Shown: positions 12,379 through 25,863, counted from the stretch's first letter. The stretch: DNA of 64,000 bases from Siphonodentalium dalli (GCA_032622095.1 CP136068.1:114029546-114093545), one strand, 5' to 3'. Notes: a model not told the origin generated them from the sequence alone. Numbers and translations: made by a program.

Positions 12379-12953
12379 GTCACTAAATTTTGATTCCTAG
12401 GTTCTCAGGCAAAATTTTGTGCAAGGAAAATTGGATATTTTATTATTTCCCCAATATTTCTTGAAAAGTATGTATAATTCTGCACAAATAAATTCCATTT
12501 GTTGTTCGGTCTTCTTCACCATTATCTCACCCTTATCATGTTGTATGTGTACTATGGCATGACATTGTAGAAGCAGGGTCCAAATATTGTACCAGAATAA
12601 AAAAAACCCATTTTTTCAACAATCCATAGAATCTAAGCTTTAATTTACCCATGACATTCTCAAAATCACTCTCAGTTTAGGACAGTAGATATATAAATGG
12701 CAGTAATATTGTAATGGATTCTCAAAAGAGTTCTGATGATAAAAATTTAGTTAACAAGGGATATGCCTGAAAATATAGATAAAAAAAATATATATATATT
12801 TGACCTCACTGTGCCTTAACTTTCATGTGATATAAAATCTCTACAATATTGAAGTTGCAGTTGAGCATGGTAACTCATAACACAATCTATCACGTAACAT
12901 AAAAAATTAAGTCCGCCATGAAGCTTGAACTTGATGCGAATTCACTTATTCAG

Positions 12954-12959
12954 TTTATT
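12954..12959 (-). terminator. AATAAA overlapping the KDZ stop codon
   Basis: The minus-strand sequence reads TGAATAAAC, so a canonical polyadenylation signal begins inside the stop codon. A later AATAAA lies at 12,439-12,444. Which one is used cannot be told. Confidence 0.35.
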
Positions 12960-15900
12960 CACTTGTTCAGCTTACAGTTGATCCCAGGTAGGAGCGGTTC
13001 AATACCTCTTTGTCTGCAGTGTGTGGTGTAGGTGTTCCTCCTCTGAATGTTGCGATGGAGAAAAAACAAATGGTGTGGCTGATTCATGGAATTAACTATT
13101 TTCTTAAACCTTGACATCCAGGCAAATGTCTGTTCAGCTGCCATAGTATTCTGTCCTTCTGAGAGAATGTTGTCAGGGTTGTACAGGTCGCGGCATGTTT
13201 TGTCCTTGTGGTTTGTAAGGTGTAGCCTGTCAATAATTTTATTAATACGTGTCCACATTGATTTGTACGGTTCTGGCAAGGGAAGATCTTGCTTTGCTGC
13301 TTTCAGACTGTTGAGATGACACATGTTGTCATAGCATAACACATATTTCTCAATAGCATCGTCTCTGTGGTCAGGAGGTAGCTTTTGAAACTCCAAAATC
13401 ATGAGTCGAAGGACAAACACGAAGACCTGGGAAGGTCCTTCTGACCTGAAAAAATGGATAAAATATTATTATTGATACACAAACGATTGTTTCCACAATC
13501 AATACACAAACGGAAATATTTACAAAGCGCTCTTTCCATTTAGTTTATTGTTTAATATAATGCAAATATGGACTATTTTTTCAAAACAAATTTATTCACT
13601 AAATTGAATGAATAGGACCCAAAACTTATTGTGGCCAATAGAAATGTTCAATGAAGACTTACTTTTGTGAACACATTTATTTCTAATCCTATTAAAACAC
13701 AAACTATTATAAAAAGCAATAGAATACACATTAACTAAAATTATTGGGTTAAACTAAAAAGCCATTAAACATACATACCAAATAGACAGAACATTTGATT
13801 TAAAAAGTATTATATTCCTGCTGGTCTATGTGTCTGGAATAATAGGTGTCAAAGGACTTCCGATTTTTAAGTTGGAGTTCTCACAATATTCTAATTATAA
13901 ACTCTGCTAAGATGGTATGTACATGTACCACACTTTGACATAAGAAAGAAATTCTGAATTGTTTAGAACATTGTTTTCACAATTGTTTATATTTAGTTTA
14001 GAAGATTGTACTATTTTTGAAACAGTTATGGTGTCATGTTTCTTAAAATGCTGTTACAGTTATGATAACATATGGGCCTTGCTCTACATGCTGCTAACTG
14101 TTAGCATAACTATCTGTGTCAACTTGAAAATCCCTCAGGTTAATTAGCACCTTTACCCCCAGTGGCTTATTATTAGTACAGCCATTGATGCAGCTTGATG
14201 TTTGATTAAACAAACACATAGCTCACAAACAGATGTTTGTCTAATTGTCATCAAGATGATCAAAACAGTTTATTATCAAATATTGTTTAAATTTGAAGTA
14301 TAAACATTTATTCTACCAATTTGGGGTGAAGGAAAAGATCACTCGATCTTTTTGAACATACCGGGCGCTTCACGCCCCATCACTATCCTCTCTTATTCTA
14401 CCAATTGTAACCAAGAAAACCATCATCAGAAATGGTAACGCCCTCAAGATCATATTATTAGCCATAAATAGAATTATACTATAAAATATATTAGTTGCAT
14501 GAATTCACCGCCTCCGTTCAAACAACTAATCCGTCAAATTATTACAAACAACTACGGCTTATTACTGCAGGTTTTTCATTCACCACACCAGAAAGCTTCT
14601 AAATGCGGAAAAAAAAATGGAGGTATTGTGTTGCCGCCAAGAGTTCATGGTTCAGCCATTGTTCATACCTAAAGGTCGAAAGCAATTAACGTGATCATAA
14701 TTATTACATACTGCAACTATAATACCACCACAACTACACTCATTTGTAAATATTTATTTCTTGATTCGGGCCCGTCCAATGGGTGCTCGGTTTGGAGAGG
14801 TTTTACTATACCAGTTTTCAATTAATAGCTACAATACTTACTTAAATAGTGGATCGAAGTATAAAATATGACCTCCTCCAGTAACAGCCACCATATGCCC
14901 TCTAGCTCGTTGACGAAGTCTGGCTTTTTGACCTGTGTCCTTGTTGCATATGATGTCAGATTTTTCCCACGAGTTGGCAGGGAACTTCTCTGCATAAACT
15001 GCTGTTGCTGTAACATTATTTTGAATTTAGTGTACATGAAGAACATATTATAGTGGATAGTGTACAGATTCATTGCAGAAATGGTGGCACTATAAAAATC
15101 AACAAGTTACAACATTTGAAACCACTTTTAATGATATGATGATGCTCTGATGATTGAGTTCAGAAAAAGAGTCTCCTCGGAAATGACTCGTAGCCCAGTA
15201 GTCAATCAACAACATGGGCAATCAAATGTCCAGGATTAAATGCAGGTACTAGTGTGCAGATATTGCTCGGATTTATTTAATGGGAATGTTTGTGGAACAT
15301 GTTCAGAATTACCTATGAATTTGAACGATTTTTTTATCAGAAACATCTTTACATGACAAACTACTTAGTAGTCCAAGTCTTCTCGTACTAAACCAGCTAA
15401 GATATTGGTATGGCGAGATGCTGGATTTAGTCCAAGCCCGCCTGCATAGGCTTCTTATAACACGACTTACGCCCAGGAACTGTGGCGGGAATTTATGGTG
15501 TATTTTACTCGATTAACCTAGCAAATCAATACGTGATGCTATATACATCGGAAACGGTGACATCTTATGGTCATAATGGTGTATAATAATCTAACTTTAA
15601 TGTTAAATTACACATAGAATATTCCGGTTGATTGCCACAAACATCGCTTTGTTTCTCTGTTTGTTTACGTTTTAACTGAAAGCCGAAGTGGTCTGAATAA
15701 CTTCGGCATAATCCGCTGGGTATTCTAGTTTCCGTTTCTATATATAGCGCAGGGTTTTCCAAACAAAATGGCGAAAACCGATCGCCCCAAAGTCCATTTT
15801 CCTATGTGCTTTGAGAACAATTCCCGCACTAAAAACTTAATGACATAATGGAGGATCAGAACGGTAGTTTTGTTGACAATTTTTGCAAGCAACTTGTCAA

Positions 15901-18900
15901 AATTGGAGCAAATTAGAACTCTTATGTCTGACTTGCCATGCGTGTGATGTGCATTTTTACTTTTGTGTTGATAAAATAATCGGAGAACCGAATCACACAG
16001 TTTCGAAATATAGTTCTTCCGTTTTAGTGGGACTTTTCAAACTTAAGGTTCAAAATTTATACAAATTTTGTTTGATTTTGTGTGTGCTTAACAAGAGCAG
16101 TATATTGCCCTGTTCGCTTAGTATATATCTTAATTTCGCGGAAGTCCACCAAATGTGGCACCATATAAGGCATATTATTTATTCTAATGCTTGTTGTGTT
16201 TACACTGTTTTAAACTTTGAGAGGGTTGTAATTCCCGTAATTTATTTAATGTATTACATTTATATCTCCAATGTTTAATTAATCTATTTATTTTTTATTT
16301 ATTGACACACATAATTACGATTACAATGGAGAATTCATCGTAATTTGCGCTGTTAGTCCAAAATCTATGGATTATTTTCAACGGAAAATGCCGAACACAG
16401 TTCGCGAGGTCAACTGAGTTCGCATACTTAAAAAAAATTGTAAACATTGCGGTAAATGTCTCTTTTCGCATTAAATTACCGCTTTCAATTCACAACTGAT
16501 GTGGGTTTCAGATCAAATAGCATGTCTTCTGCGGAAAATATCCGTTTATTGTCGCAATTGTGATATTTTATTTCATATAATTGTGGTTTTATTTGAGCGG
16601 GTCACTAACGCTTAAGTCGTGTCATAAGAGAGCATACCGGACGATCTCGGACTAAATACCAGCATCTCCATCCCAATATCTTAGCTGGTTTTAGTACGAG
16701 AAGACTTGGACTAACTACTTAGTTGAGCTACAGTTTCATGGACACTTTCATTTACGAACTAAATAGAGCTCCCATTTCAACAATTTGGAGTCATCCTACA
16801 ACATTGTTAAAATCTTCAATAATGAGTTCACTGGCTAAATCAGGTTTTTATATAGCTGAGAAGGCAATATGGAGGTGCCTGATATCTACTCAACAGGATA
16901 CTTCAACTAAAATATTCTGCAATTGAGCCACTTTAATATAAAATATCAGCCATTTATTATACCCAACAGATACTTATTGTTTTTTCAATAATAACCAACC
17001 ACTGATTACTAACCTTGATATGAAAGAGCTGGGACACCAGCAGCTTCAAACTTTTTGTCTTGTCGAGACAGCTCCTTGGCAAGTGCAGTTGTGTGGCGAT
17101 CAACATTATCAATGTCATTGAGTGTCTTTGGATTTGCTATAATTAAAAAAGACCATCTCTAGAAATGAATACTAGTATTAGTTCCACGCTCATATACACA
17201 GCTGATAAATATGTGTCATTTACACAATGTGTTTGTATCGATTCATGTATCGCGACGAGGCTAGTTTTCATGGCCATATAGCGCCGAAAACTAGCCAAGT
17301 GATGTGGCGTCAGTTGATTCATGTTTTGGAACCTGAGTCAACGACGTCATGAGCACATTGTGTCGCAACTGCAGTAACGATACGGGTGTTTTTATCGCTA
17401 ATTCGTTATCGCCAATTGTATCAGGGAATTTCATAGGAAATGGTAGATAAAGAGCAATAACAAGTACATAAACATAAATGAAATCTAATCTGATAACCTA
17501 ACACCAACCTAAGGTTGAAAAATTTCCAACTTATGGCCATGTCAGACCAAAATTTGAACCAAACATGAACAATATGCTACTATTGGTGTCTAAAATCAAC
17601 AAATTCCCAACTAATTACTGGTTGTAAAATCAAACAATGAGATCAACTTATATGTGGTACAAAATTTCCACCAAATGTTGTGTCAGTAATGAAATTTCCA
17701 ACTGTTGAAAATAGTGACCAAAGTTGGTGGGTGTCTGAGAATGAGGAGAACAGGAAAGAGAGAGAAAGAGAGGTGAGGGAATAGACATACTAGTAGTAGT
17801 AAGACCGAAGAATATGCATGCATCAGATGCCATGGAAGGGGGTGTGTCCATATAAAAACAGTTAGTGAGTTCGGTCTGTGTAGACAGTTATATTTGAATG
17901 TTGGATCAGAAGTGATATTTATATAATATTTGATATCAAGGGAATGTGTTTCTGTTCTTAGGTCTGTACTGAGTTTTGGAACAGAGACTTGAAAAAAATA
18001 AGGTATGACTTTCATGAGTGACAGGCGGACCACTATGAACTCACTATATACATTAGATTGTAGGCTTTCATTCATATATTACATGCATAATGACTTGCAC
18101 CATTTTGTCTGAATTACAATGAGCCAAATAAAAGTTGACACACCACCTGAAATAGTTATTGATTATAACAATTATATTTGGCATATTATTATTATTATTA
18201 TTATTATTATTACAGAGTGGCTATTTTTATAATGATAGTAGTGTACATATATTTTATCTCAATGAAGATCTGATAAGTATATAGAACAAAATCTTACGTT
18301 TGCATCCAATGTGGCGAAGAAAATCCTGTTTCTTTGTTGGAATCTTGTGCTTCTGTAGGAGTCTATGGTGCTCAAGACAGAATACTGAACCTGGCATTGG
18401 TTCTGCAGTACAAACATCTGGAAATTGGAGGGATGGAAACCCTTCGATAAAGGTTGGTGCAGCAAGCATGCAGTGAGGCATTGCAAGCTTCCAGCAGCCA
18501 TCTATTATTCTTAAATTTTCACACCCTGGAAAGAGGTAGATTATCAATTACCAGTAACCGACTTAAATCAGTTTTATAATATATATAAGGAGAAATGACA
18601 ATTATAAAGATGAACAATTCCAATAATGAGATGTTTACAAACTTTTTTTTAGAAAAAAGTCCTTGGCTGACATCACCAAGCCCTTTGACATGGCTCGTGT
18701 GAGTGGAAATTGTGTGGGAGTTTGCCGTCGACACAAACCGATTGGTACAACCTTGTTCGAATATAAACATTGATGTATGCTAACATAATGTAATATTTGT
18801 TTTGGGATGAACATAGGGTAGCATCTATATATACAAAACCCGTCGTCTGTATATGTGTGTGTGTATCTGTGTGAGGGTGTATCTGTGTGAGGGTGTATCT

Positions 18901-21900
18901 GTGTGTGTATAACTCGGTCACGCGTTGGCGCGTTTATAACTTTTCAATCATGCGCCCAATGTGGCCCAAATTTGTACCACACGACCTATAGTGTGTCGTT
19001 AAAGGTGACTCACCAAATTTCACTCCGATTGGTCAAAGCAAACCTGAGATTTAATAGGGTCCCCAAATGCAGTATTTGCACTCAAGTAGACACTATTTCT
19101 TATGACGTTTGTTGAAACGACATCATGTGACGTTGTACACAAACCCAAACTTGCTATGCTATTGACGAAATTTCCATACGCTCTACATGTAACAGCGTTG
19201 TTGGCAATAGGTGCTAAATTAATTTGTCAGTTCAGTTTGAGTGTGAATAGAAGTAACAAATGTTGATTTTGTCGTGAAAGTGCATGCAGTGGGTGTAGAG
19301 TCGAGACTCGAATGCTCTACCATCGTTGGGAATGGGTGCTAATATGGTATTTTAATTTGCCAGTTCGGTGTGAACATAAGTAAAGAATACTGTTTTTGTT
19401 ATGAAAGTTGTGTGGAAGATGGCGAATGGACACAGTCTAATCTCCCGTCAGTTGGGATACCATTCAGTAGATTTGCCGTAACTCGGTTAGAAAAACCACA
19501 TTCCCAAGCTGTGACTATACAGTGTAAACAGTACTGCCCACGGTAATTAATGCTCTTTTAATGTTTCAGTTGAGTGTAAATCTGATGAAAGAATGTTTAA
19601 AAGATCAAATTGTGTGCGAAACACTCGCTGTTTAAGAGTGGGCCACAGACAGGTCCCTACATCGCTAAATAAAGGCTCCTGAATGGAGCCTGTTTAGTAT
19701 ATAGTAATACAGTAAAATATATTGATTGTTGTATTCTGTATGTGCATGCATATACATGTATATATGTGGGTTGGGGGAGAAAATACAATTTTATTTCAAA
19801 TAAAGTAATACGGTAATAATAATAATAATGACCAGTTTTATATAGCGATTAACCAATTACTTGCTCTAACACGCAGAGACGTGGCGACATGGGGGGATTT
19901 GGGTTTCTTGTAGTTTGATTTTCAAACAATTTATTGGGGGGAATTAATTGTTTTTGGACCAATATTTGCATATTTTCCTATTTTTGGTCAAAATTTTGGA
20001 ATGAAATTGTCATCAGTGGGAAATTTTCCAAACTTAGGGGGGGGGGGGGGGGTGACAGGTTGGAAATTTCCAACACTTGGAAAGCTTGTGTCCTGGTCCC
20101 TCCCCCGTGGCCAGTCAACAACTGCTAGTTAATTTAAGAAAATAATATTGTCATACATTTGGTCAGCATTGGAATTGTCATCAGTTGAAAATTTTCCAAC
20201 CTAAGTGGGGATGTCAGGTTTGAAATTTCCAACTCTAGGAAGGCTTGATGCTAGTCTAGATAGTAGGATTTTGCGAGTTTCTTGTTCAGATTTCAAAATT
20301 TTCGCCCGGGCCGAACCATGGTCGGCCCGGTGTGTCATTGTCCTTGTGGCCAATAAAAAACTGCTAATTAGTTTAACAAAACAATATTTTACTACATTTG
20401 GTCAAACTTGTGGACTGAAATGGTCATCAGTTGGAGAATTTCCCAACCTGAGGGGGAGTATTAGGTTTGAAATTTCCAACACTATAGGAAAACTTCAGTT
20501 GAGGCAAGTCTAGATGATATAGGATATGCGATTTTCTTGTATAGTTTTCAAAATTTTCTCACACCGGGTGGAACAACCATGGTCAGCCCGGTGGTGTGTC
20601 CTGGTCTCTAGCCTGTAGCCGTGTGCATTTGTCTGCAGTTAGACCACTAGATGTTAGGATTTATGCAATTTTTTAGGTTAAAATATCTCATACCGGGAAT
20701 TTAGAACCATGGTTTATGAATATATAGGATATTAGGCCTGAGAGCACTGAGGTGCAAATGGAATTATGCCAAACTTGTGTTTGGTCCGAATCTGTTTCAA
20801 GGTGGGGGGGGGGGGGGGGGGTGCAGTTGGAATTTTCCAAGGAGGCTGCATGCTGAATGCAGGCTTCCAAGGGATTCGTTTAAGATCAAAATATGTTGCA
20901 AGGCCCCTTCGTCGCTGAATAAATGCTCCCGAATTGAGTATGTTTCAGTTAGTATATAGTGTTTTAGTGAAATAAAGTGTTCCCTCGCACATTCTGTGAC
21001 GAAAAAGAGAAGCATATGACCATTCCATTTCTTATATAGAAATAAGAATGTGCTCATGACCACGGGCACTAGAATATATACTAATTTAGTATATCACACA
21101 AGAATGAGACTTTTGCAATGTCCCCAATGTAGTCAAATTAGAGCTGATATGATAGCCAGTCTGCCATTTTCGGGAGCACATGTGAACATTGATGTCCTAT
21201 TATATGGGTCTAATAAGATGACCGATGAAACAAATTCTATAATATTTTAAGCTGTACAACTGTTTATTATCCAAAGTTGACGTTTCGATAATGTGTGAGC
21301 TCCGTGCACGGGAGGTCGTGTATGTGAACATGAGGTGCATAACTTATATGTATAAATATGTAAGTCGCGTTTCTGCACATTGTGTTCGGGCATATCCGTC
21401 TGTCTGCCCACGGAGTGCATGCTCAACCGTGCTGACCTTGGCATATTAATGGACTTAATACTGATTGTACTTTCATGTACTAAATTGCATTTAGATTATA
21501 TTGATACCGCTACAAGTATAACAGTGATCCTAATATATACTTATCTTCATGCATCATCTCTCCTGGGTGCTGAGAGGTATTTACTATTTGGGGTCTAATT
21601 CTGTTTCTATATTGGACAATACACCATGATTTAACGCCATAATGTAAGACTTAGATTATGACATACAGCATTTATCACACTTCTTTTCTACCTACTTTAC
21701 TATCCTTCTTGTGTATTTCATAGTCTTCTCCCTTCTATCACTCCTCCATCTTTCTGATCCCTTCACACGCTTAACTAACTTCCCAACATTTATTTGAAAA
21801 CACAGAACAATATTCAAATTCCCGTCCTCTTTACCCTGTAGCTGTCTGTATTGACACTCGGGGTAAACTTTTCTGGAGGAAAGGATTTTTATAAAAGCCA

Positions 21901-24900
21901 TAGGCTCATGGCTTGTTATCTAATCCTCATTTGAACTACTGTCGACGAAATTGAATCTGTATTTTGGTCATGCATGCATATTAATAAGTTTGACTCTCAT
22001 ATTGTCACGATATTTCTGCAGACATAAAATTTTAATATGCAAATTATTAGCACCCCTCTTGACACAAGTAACTGAAATATGTTGGGGCAGATGTCGCAGA
22101 ACTATTGCTTGATTAGAGGCCTTGTTGGGGAGTTCATTGTATGGAACATTTGGGGACACAGACGTTCTACATTAAAAATGTCAATTTTTTTAATAATGTA
22201 TGAATGTTCTAGTTTACGAATGTTGACATGCGGATCAAAGCATGGTATAAAGTGCCCATTCCAAGAAATAGAAGATCAAGGTAGAACAAAGAAGCTGTTT
22301 TAAGTATCTTTAATCAGATTGGTTAATAATTTTAAATCACTAAACCAAGCTCTGTTGGGAAGCCGGTAAGCATTGGACATCTTTGAGTGAATACTGAAGA
22401 ATATTTCTCACCTTTTGCATGGCACAATGGCGAGCATGTATGGCTGTATAGGTCTCTTCTTCGAATGCCATCAATCTGCCTCATTAAGTCTTCTCTACTG
22501 GCTGTATTATCATTCTGCAGACTCAAACCACTGTCTCGGATCTCATTAGTGATTTCACCATTAAAGAAAGCATTTGCCACATTTTTTCTTGTTAAGGACA
22601 TTTGCACACCAAACTGCTGTTTCTGGGTAGTGACTGGAAAAACATATCACATTATAAACGAAATGTTTCTGGTGATTATTTGAGGTGGAGCAAAAAGTTT
22701 TCAGCATAATTGATATCCATATATTAGCCAAAACATATAATTATTAATTTATTTCCTTTTATTTTTTATATTATAATGATTTCTTTAAACATTACTGCAG
22801 TTTCCTGGTATAGCAGCTCAAGGACAAATGCAATTATACCCATGAGCATCACATGTCGATCATGCTGTGGATGCAAATTTTAATAAGGATTCAAGTCAAG
22901 TTCAATTGAATTTAATTTTAGAAATGTTTTTTTATTACTTGAAAACTATTTCTGACTTATGAAGTATCTCCTTTCAAATTCAACTGCATGTAAAGCTTAG
23001 AAGACTCTGATGATTTTGGCATTTCCAGCTGTGAGAAACTAATATATATCAATGAGTAGAAAAATTTGTCATCTCAGCATCATTTAAATCATTGAATAAA
23101 GTTGCAACTTTAGATTAAAATGAACTATTCTCTGAGCAAATTGAACCAATTTTTATATAATATCCCAATGTTAGGCAATAATAATCTGTAGAACTCACCA
23201 ATTGATTCATCTCGCTTATCTAACTTCTCTTCATTTGCACTCTCCTCATCATCAATGCAACTAAAAGAAGATTAAACAGATTCATAATGTCATATGTTAG
23301 CCTGATATTATGTTATATATACATATCTTCACTGTAGGGCACTGTGTAGAAACTGTTACATTGGAAATCATTTCATTGCCGGTTTTGTGAAAAAATCATG
23401 CACAATATTATAGATATCTTGAACCCATTTCCTGAATGAACATAGGTTGCAGAAATGCCTTTAAATGTGTCGAAACCTGAACTCTAGATCACAATTAACT
23501 AGGAATTATCAAGTTAAAGTGTAAATATCATGTAATCAATGAAAATCAAGCTATGTATTAACATGTAATTCCTTTATTTTTGATGGCATATCAAATGTGG
23601 AGTGCATTCTGAAGATGAACAATAAGAACAAAGTATACCTGTGTTATTCTTTCAGAAAATATCTGAGAAAATATCCTGATAGTTTTTGATAATTTGGATC
23701 AGTAGCCTCATAATCACAATTGGCGTGGGTTACGGTTCTATTTCAAGCCAATGACAGCTGTTACGGTTCTATACAGGAGATTTATTTCTGTTCTGCTCTT
23801 TGGGCAGCATATTGTTTTGTGTATCAAACAGTTTAAACGTCTAATGACAAGTGTATGTTATTTACATAATGGGTATATGGGAAATAATCACGACCACCAT
23901 ATAATTGACCTATGAATCAAGACTACTGTAATGATATTTTGTTCATTTTAATTGAAAGTTCCAGGTGGGATACAAATTGCTAGCGCCATCCAAAATATCA
24001 TCAAGTGAAAAGAAAACGGGCTTGTATTATTGCTGCCTATTTATAGATGATGCATTAATAACTCAATTGCACAATTAAACTCAAAATAGAGCTGAAACAA
24101 ATTTATTTAAAAACAAAATACTCAAACTGAAATTTCAAGATAATGGTAAATCCACTTATATTATCGTTTAATTTGCTTCCAGATGCAATGTTAAATATTG
24201 GGCAAAGTGAAATAAAAACATTTGTTTATAAGTTTATAAAATTATATGTAGGCGACTCAGTCAGTAAGGACTGTGATGAAATATAGACTACCATTAGCTG
24301 TTAAGAAGGGTGTTTCCCAGTAAAGCAGAGTACACTGTTTTAATCGGACCAGGGTCAGGTCAAACCAAGGATGTTATATTGAGGGGTCCTATAGTCCCTC
24401 TAGATCATGGTTATGTGTGTGGAAAGGGTATCTTTCAGGTCACCATACAACACCATCTTTTACCATAGTTGGATGTGGTAGCCCAGTGGGTAGAGTGTCG
24501 GACTTGTAATGGTGTTAATGCAATTGAGCGGTGTGTGTGCTATATATAGCCACACGCTGTTTCAAATCTCGCGCCAGGTTCTGACCCTTGGGCAAGGTCA
24601 CTTGCACTGTGCTCGCTTCGTCGTACCTAGACGAGAAATAGGTACCTGGTTGTTGGGTATCCGTAAGCCGCTCTAGTGAAGCGCCTGTAAAATGGCAGCA
24701 GGCACAAGACTCGGCATTACTCATAAAAAACAGCTGGGGTAATAATGTAAGCGCTTAGAGCTACACCAGGGATTAAGCGCTATATAAATGATATGCATCA
24801 TTATTATTATTATAGTTTGACCAAGAAATGACATGCGCTCCCCTATTTGACAAGTTTTAATCAATGTGAGTGTATGAAAATGGTCTCTTGGGGTGGGACC

Positions 24901-25763
24901 AAACTACACCCTTCTTACCCTTGTTTGATCTAAATCATATAAAAGACAGAGAAATGGCTTGGGTCTCCTATTTGGACCCCTCTAGGTGGCGTCAGGCCAT
25001 TTTGGGTCAGGGTGCGGAATGTGGAAAGAGTGTTGCAGTGTTACTGTAGCTGTTACATTACAATTTTGATAGTGATGGTGGAAAATAAAATACCACTGAC
25101 TAACTATAAATCCAAATGTGTGGCAGGAAGTTCAGCTATCACAAAAAGGAATCTAATATATATTTTTGGGACTTGTCTGTCTGTGTGTGTGTGTTATCTA
25201 TGGCCGGGAAAACTGCCAGACGGATTTTGACGAAATTTGATACCTAGAGGTAATTTTGTCCAGGGAGTATTTTGGACGGGTCAAATCGTGACCCCGACCT
25301 GACCTTGACCTTCAAAAAGGTAAATTCAAGGTCAAATCGGGTAAAACGGGACAGATTTCGACGAAATTTGATACCTAGAGGTACTTTTGTCCGGGGAGTC
25401 TTTTGGATGGGTCCAATCATTACCCGACCTGACCTTGACTTTCAAAAAGATCAATTCAAGGTCAAACCGGGTAAAACAGATGGATTTCGATGAAATTTGA
25501 TACATAGGGGTACTTTTGTCCAGGGAGTGTTTTCGACGGCTCAAATTGTGACCCCGACCTGACCTTGACCTTCAAAATTGTCAATTCAAGGTCAAATCGT
25601 GCAATTCACCAAAAAGCAGAGGGGAAACAGCCCGGACGAAGTCGGGTCCACCAGCTAGTATATTATATATTGGACAATACCTGAAAATGTTGCTGTTATC
25701 AATGGTTCGTGCCTCATCATCTATCTGGTTATGAACAGTATCCACATTGGGAGTTTGATTCAT
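12959..25763 (-). CDS. KDZ (Kyakuja-Dileera-Zisupton) transposase-like protein, C-terminal part (7 exons, 456 aa as read)
   Basis: Exons, minus strand: 25763-25681, 23260-23199, 22633-22412, 18525-18298, 17136-17014, 15007-14842, 13445-12959. GT-AG introns with frame kept at every join. Seen: a cysteine cluster in residues 115-200 (CSPLCHAKGC; later C...GSVFCLEHH); then GGGHILYFDPLF with D291; CYDNMCHL with D334; RLHLTNHKDKTC at 368-379; NTMAAEQTF with E399; a basic tail. Family knowledge: YDNMCH, LHxxxHxxxC and the E-x-x-F block are the hallmarks of the KDZ RNase-H-fold core, and CxC cysteine clusters accompany these transposases. Inference: D334 and E399 are two of the catalytic acids; D291 may be the third. 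The ATG at 25,763 is the first in the last readable upstream exon; most animal KDZ proteins are longer, so N-terminal exons may lie past 25,771, in or beyond the N gap, or be lost. Confidence 0.85.
15370..16712. mobile_element. Non-autonomous DNA transposon, ~105-bp TIRs, 11-bp TSD, in a KDZ intron
   Basis: Terminal inverted repeats begin AGTCCAAGTCTTCTCGTAC at both ends and stay similar for about 105 bases. The flanks carry an 11-base direct duplication, aactacttagt, at 15,359-15,369 and 16,713-16,723. The 131-aa open frame inside has no recognisable domain. An 8-11-bp duplication suits Mutator-like or related elements, but the superfamily is unassigned. It lies between KDZ exons 15007-14842 and 17136-17014. 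Confidence 0.85.
18183..18215. repeat. (ATT)n microsatellite
   Basis: About ten ATT units in the KDZ intron; possibly the tail of an eroded SINE. Confidence 0.9.
18824..19704 (+). mobile_element. Helitron-like non-autonomous element (HINE type)
   Basis: Starts tctatatatac followed by a TG-rich microsatellite and ends with a GGCTCC-TGAAT-GGAGCC hairpin then tgtttagtatatag. A 5' TC/TA start, an internal microsatellite and a 3' hairpin with an AGT/CTAGT-type end are typical of Helentron-derived HINEs. No transposase inside. Confidence 0.5.
19815..19905 (-). mobile_element. 3' tail of a tRNA-type SINE, minus strand
   Basis: The minus strand reads taatcgctatataaaactgg then (ATT)n, like the 3' end of the SINE at 24.47 kb. 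The tRNA-like head is not visible. Confidence 0.5.
19930..20960. repeat. Tandem repeat, ~230-270-bp unit, ending with a HINE-like hairpin
   Basis: Three to four units share ggaaattttccaaccta, gtttgaaatttccaacact, gaaccatggtcggcccgg and aaaactgctaattagttta. Two poly-G runs (20,037-20,052; 20,802-20,821) replace the same ggggg stretch in different units. The right end repeats the tcgctgaataaatgctcccg / gttagtatatag end of the element at 18.8-19.7 kb. Confidence 0.75.
24468..24815 (+). mobile_element. tRNA-derived SINE with (ATT)n tail
   Basis: The head has an A-box-like TAGCCCAGTGGGTAGAGTG and a B-box-like GTTTCAAATCTC. A central block, cccttgggcaaggtcactt, resembles conserved SINE central domains. 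The tail, ttaagcgctatataaat followed by ATT repeats, is a common LINE-shared SINE end in invertebrates. Intronic in the KDZ gene. Confidence 0.8.
25143..25659 (+). mobile_element. Helitron-like HINE, plus orientation, with ~125-bp internal repeats
   Basis: Begins near ctaatatatatttttggga with a TG microsatellite, contains three copies of a unit with ttgacgaaatttgatacc and gacctgaccttgaccttc, and ends in the hairpin GCCCGGAC-GAA-GTCGGGT followed by CTAGT at 25,655-25,659. It stops about 20 bases from a KDZ exon. Confidence 0.65.
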
Positions 25764-25863
25764 GCCTTGTCCTGTAACATGAAAAACACTGTTATACATA
25801 GAGAAATTGACATATACCAATAAAAGAATAATGAATCATCACTTGATGCCCTATCCTCTTTTG

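Noticed and set aside
14822-15073. 83-aa minus-strand frame over a KDZ exon
   Set aside because: The correct KDZ reading of this exon (14,842-15,007) is in another frame, giving ARGHMVAVTGGGHILYFDPLF-type sequence; the 83-aa frame is its shadow.
15883-16278. 131-aa plus-strand open frame inside the TIR element
   Set aside because: Cys/Tyr/Ile-rich with no domain, no conserved catalytic spacing and no codon pattern; the element looks non-autonomous.
17683-18075. 130-aa minus-strand frame in the KDZ intron
   Set aside because: No family motif, and it does not join flanking KDZ exons in phase; the KDZ frame continues cleanly from 18,298 to 17,136.
24468-24560. Possible functional tRNA gene
   Set aside because: A and B boxes are present but the cloverleaf is not convincing and the sequence continues into a SINE body and ATT tail.
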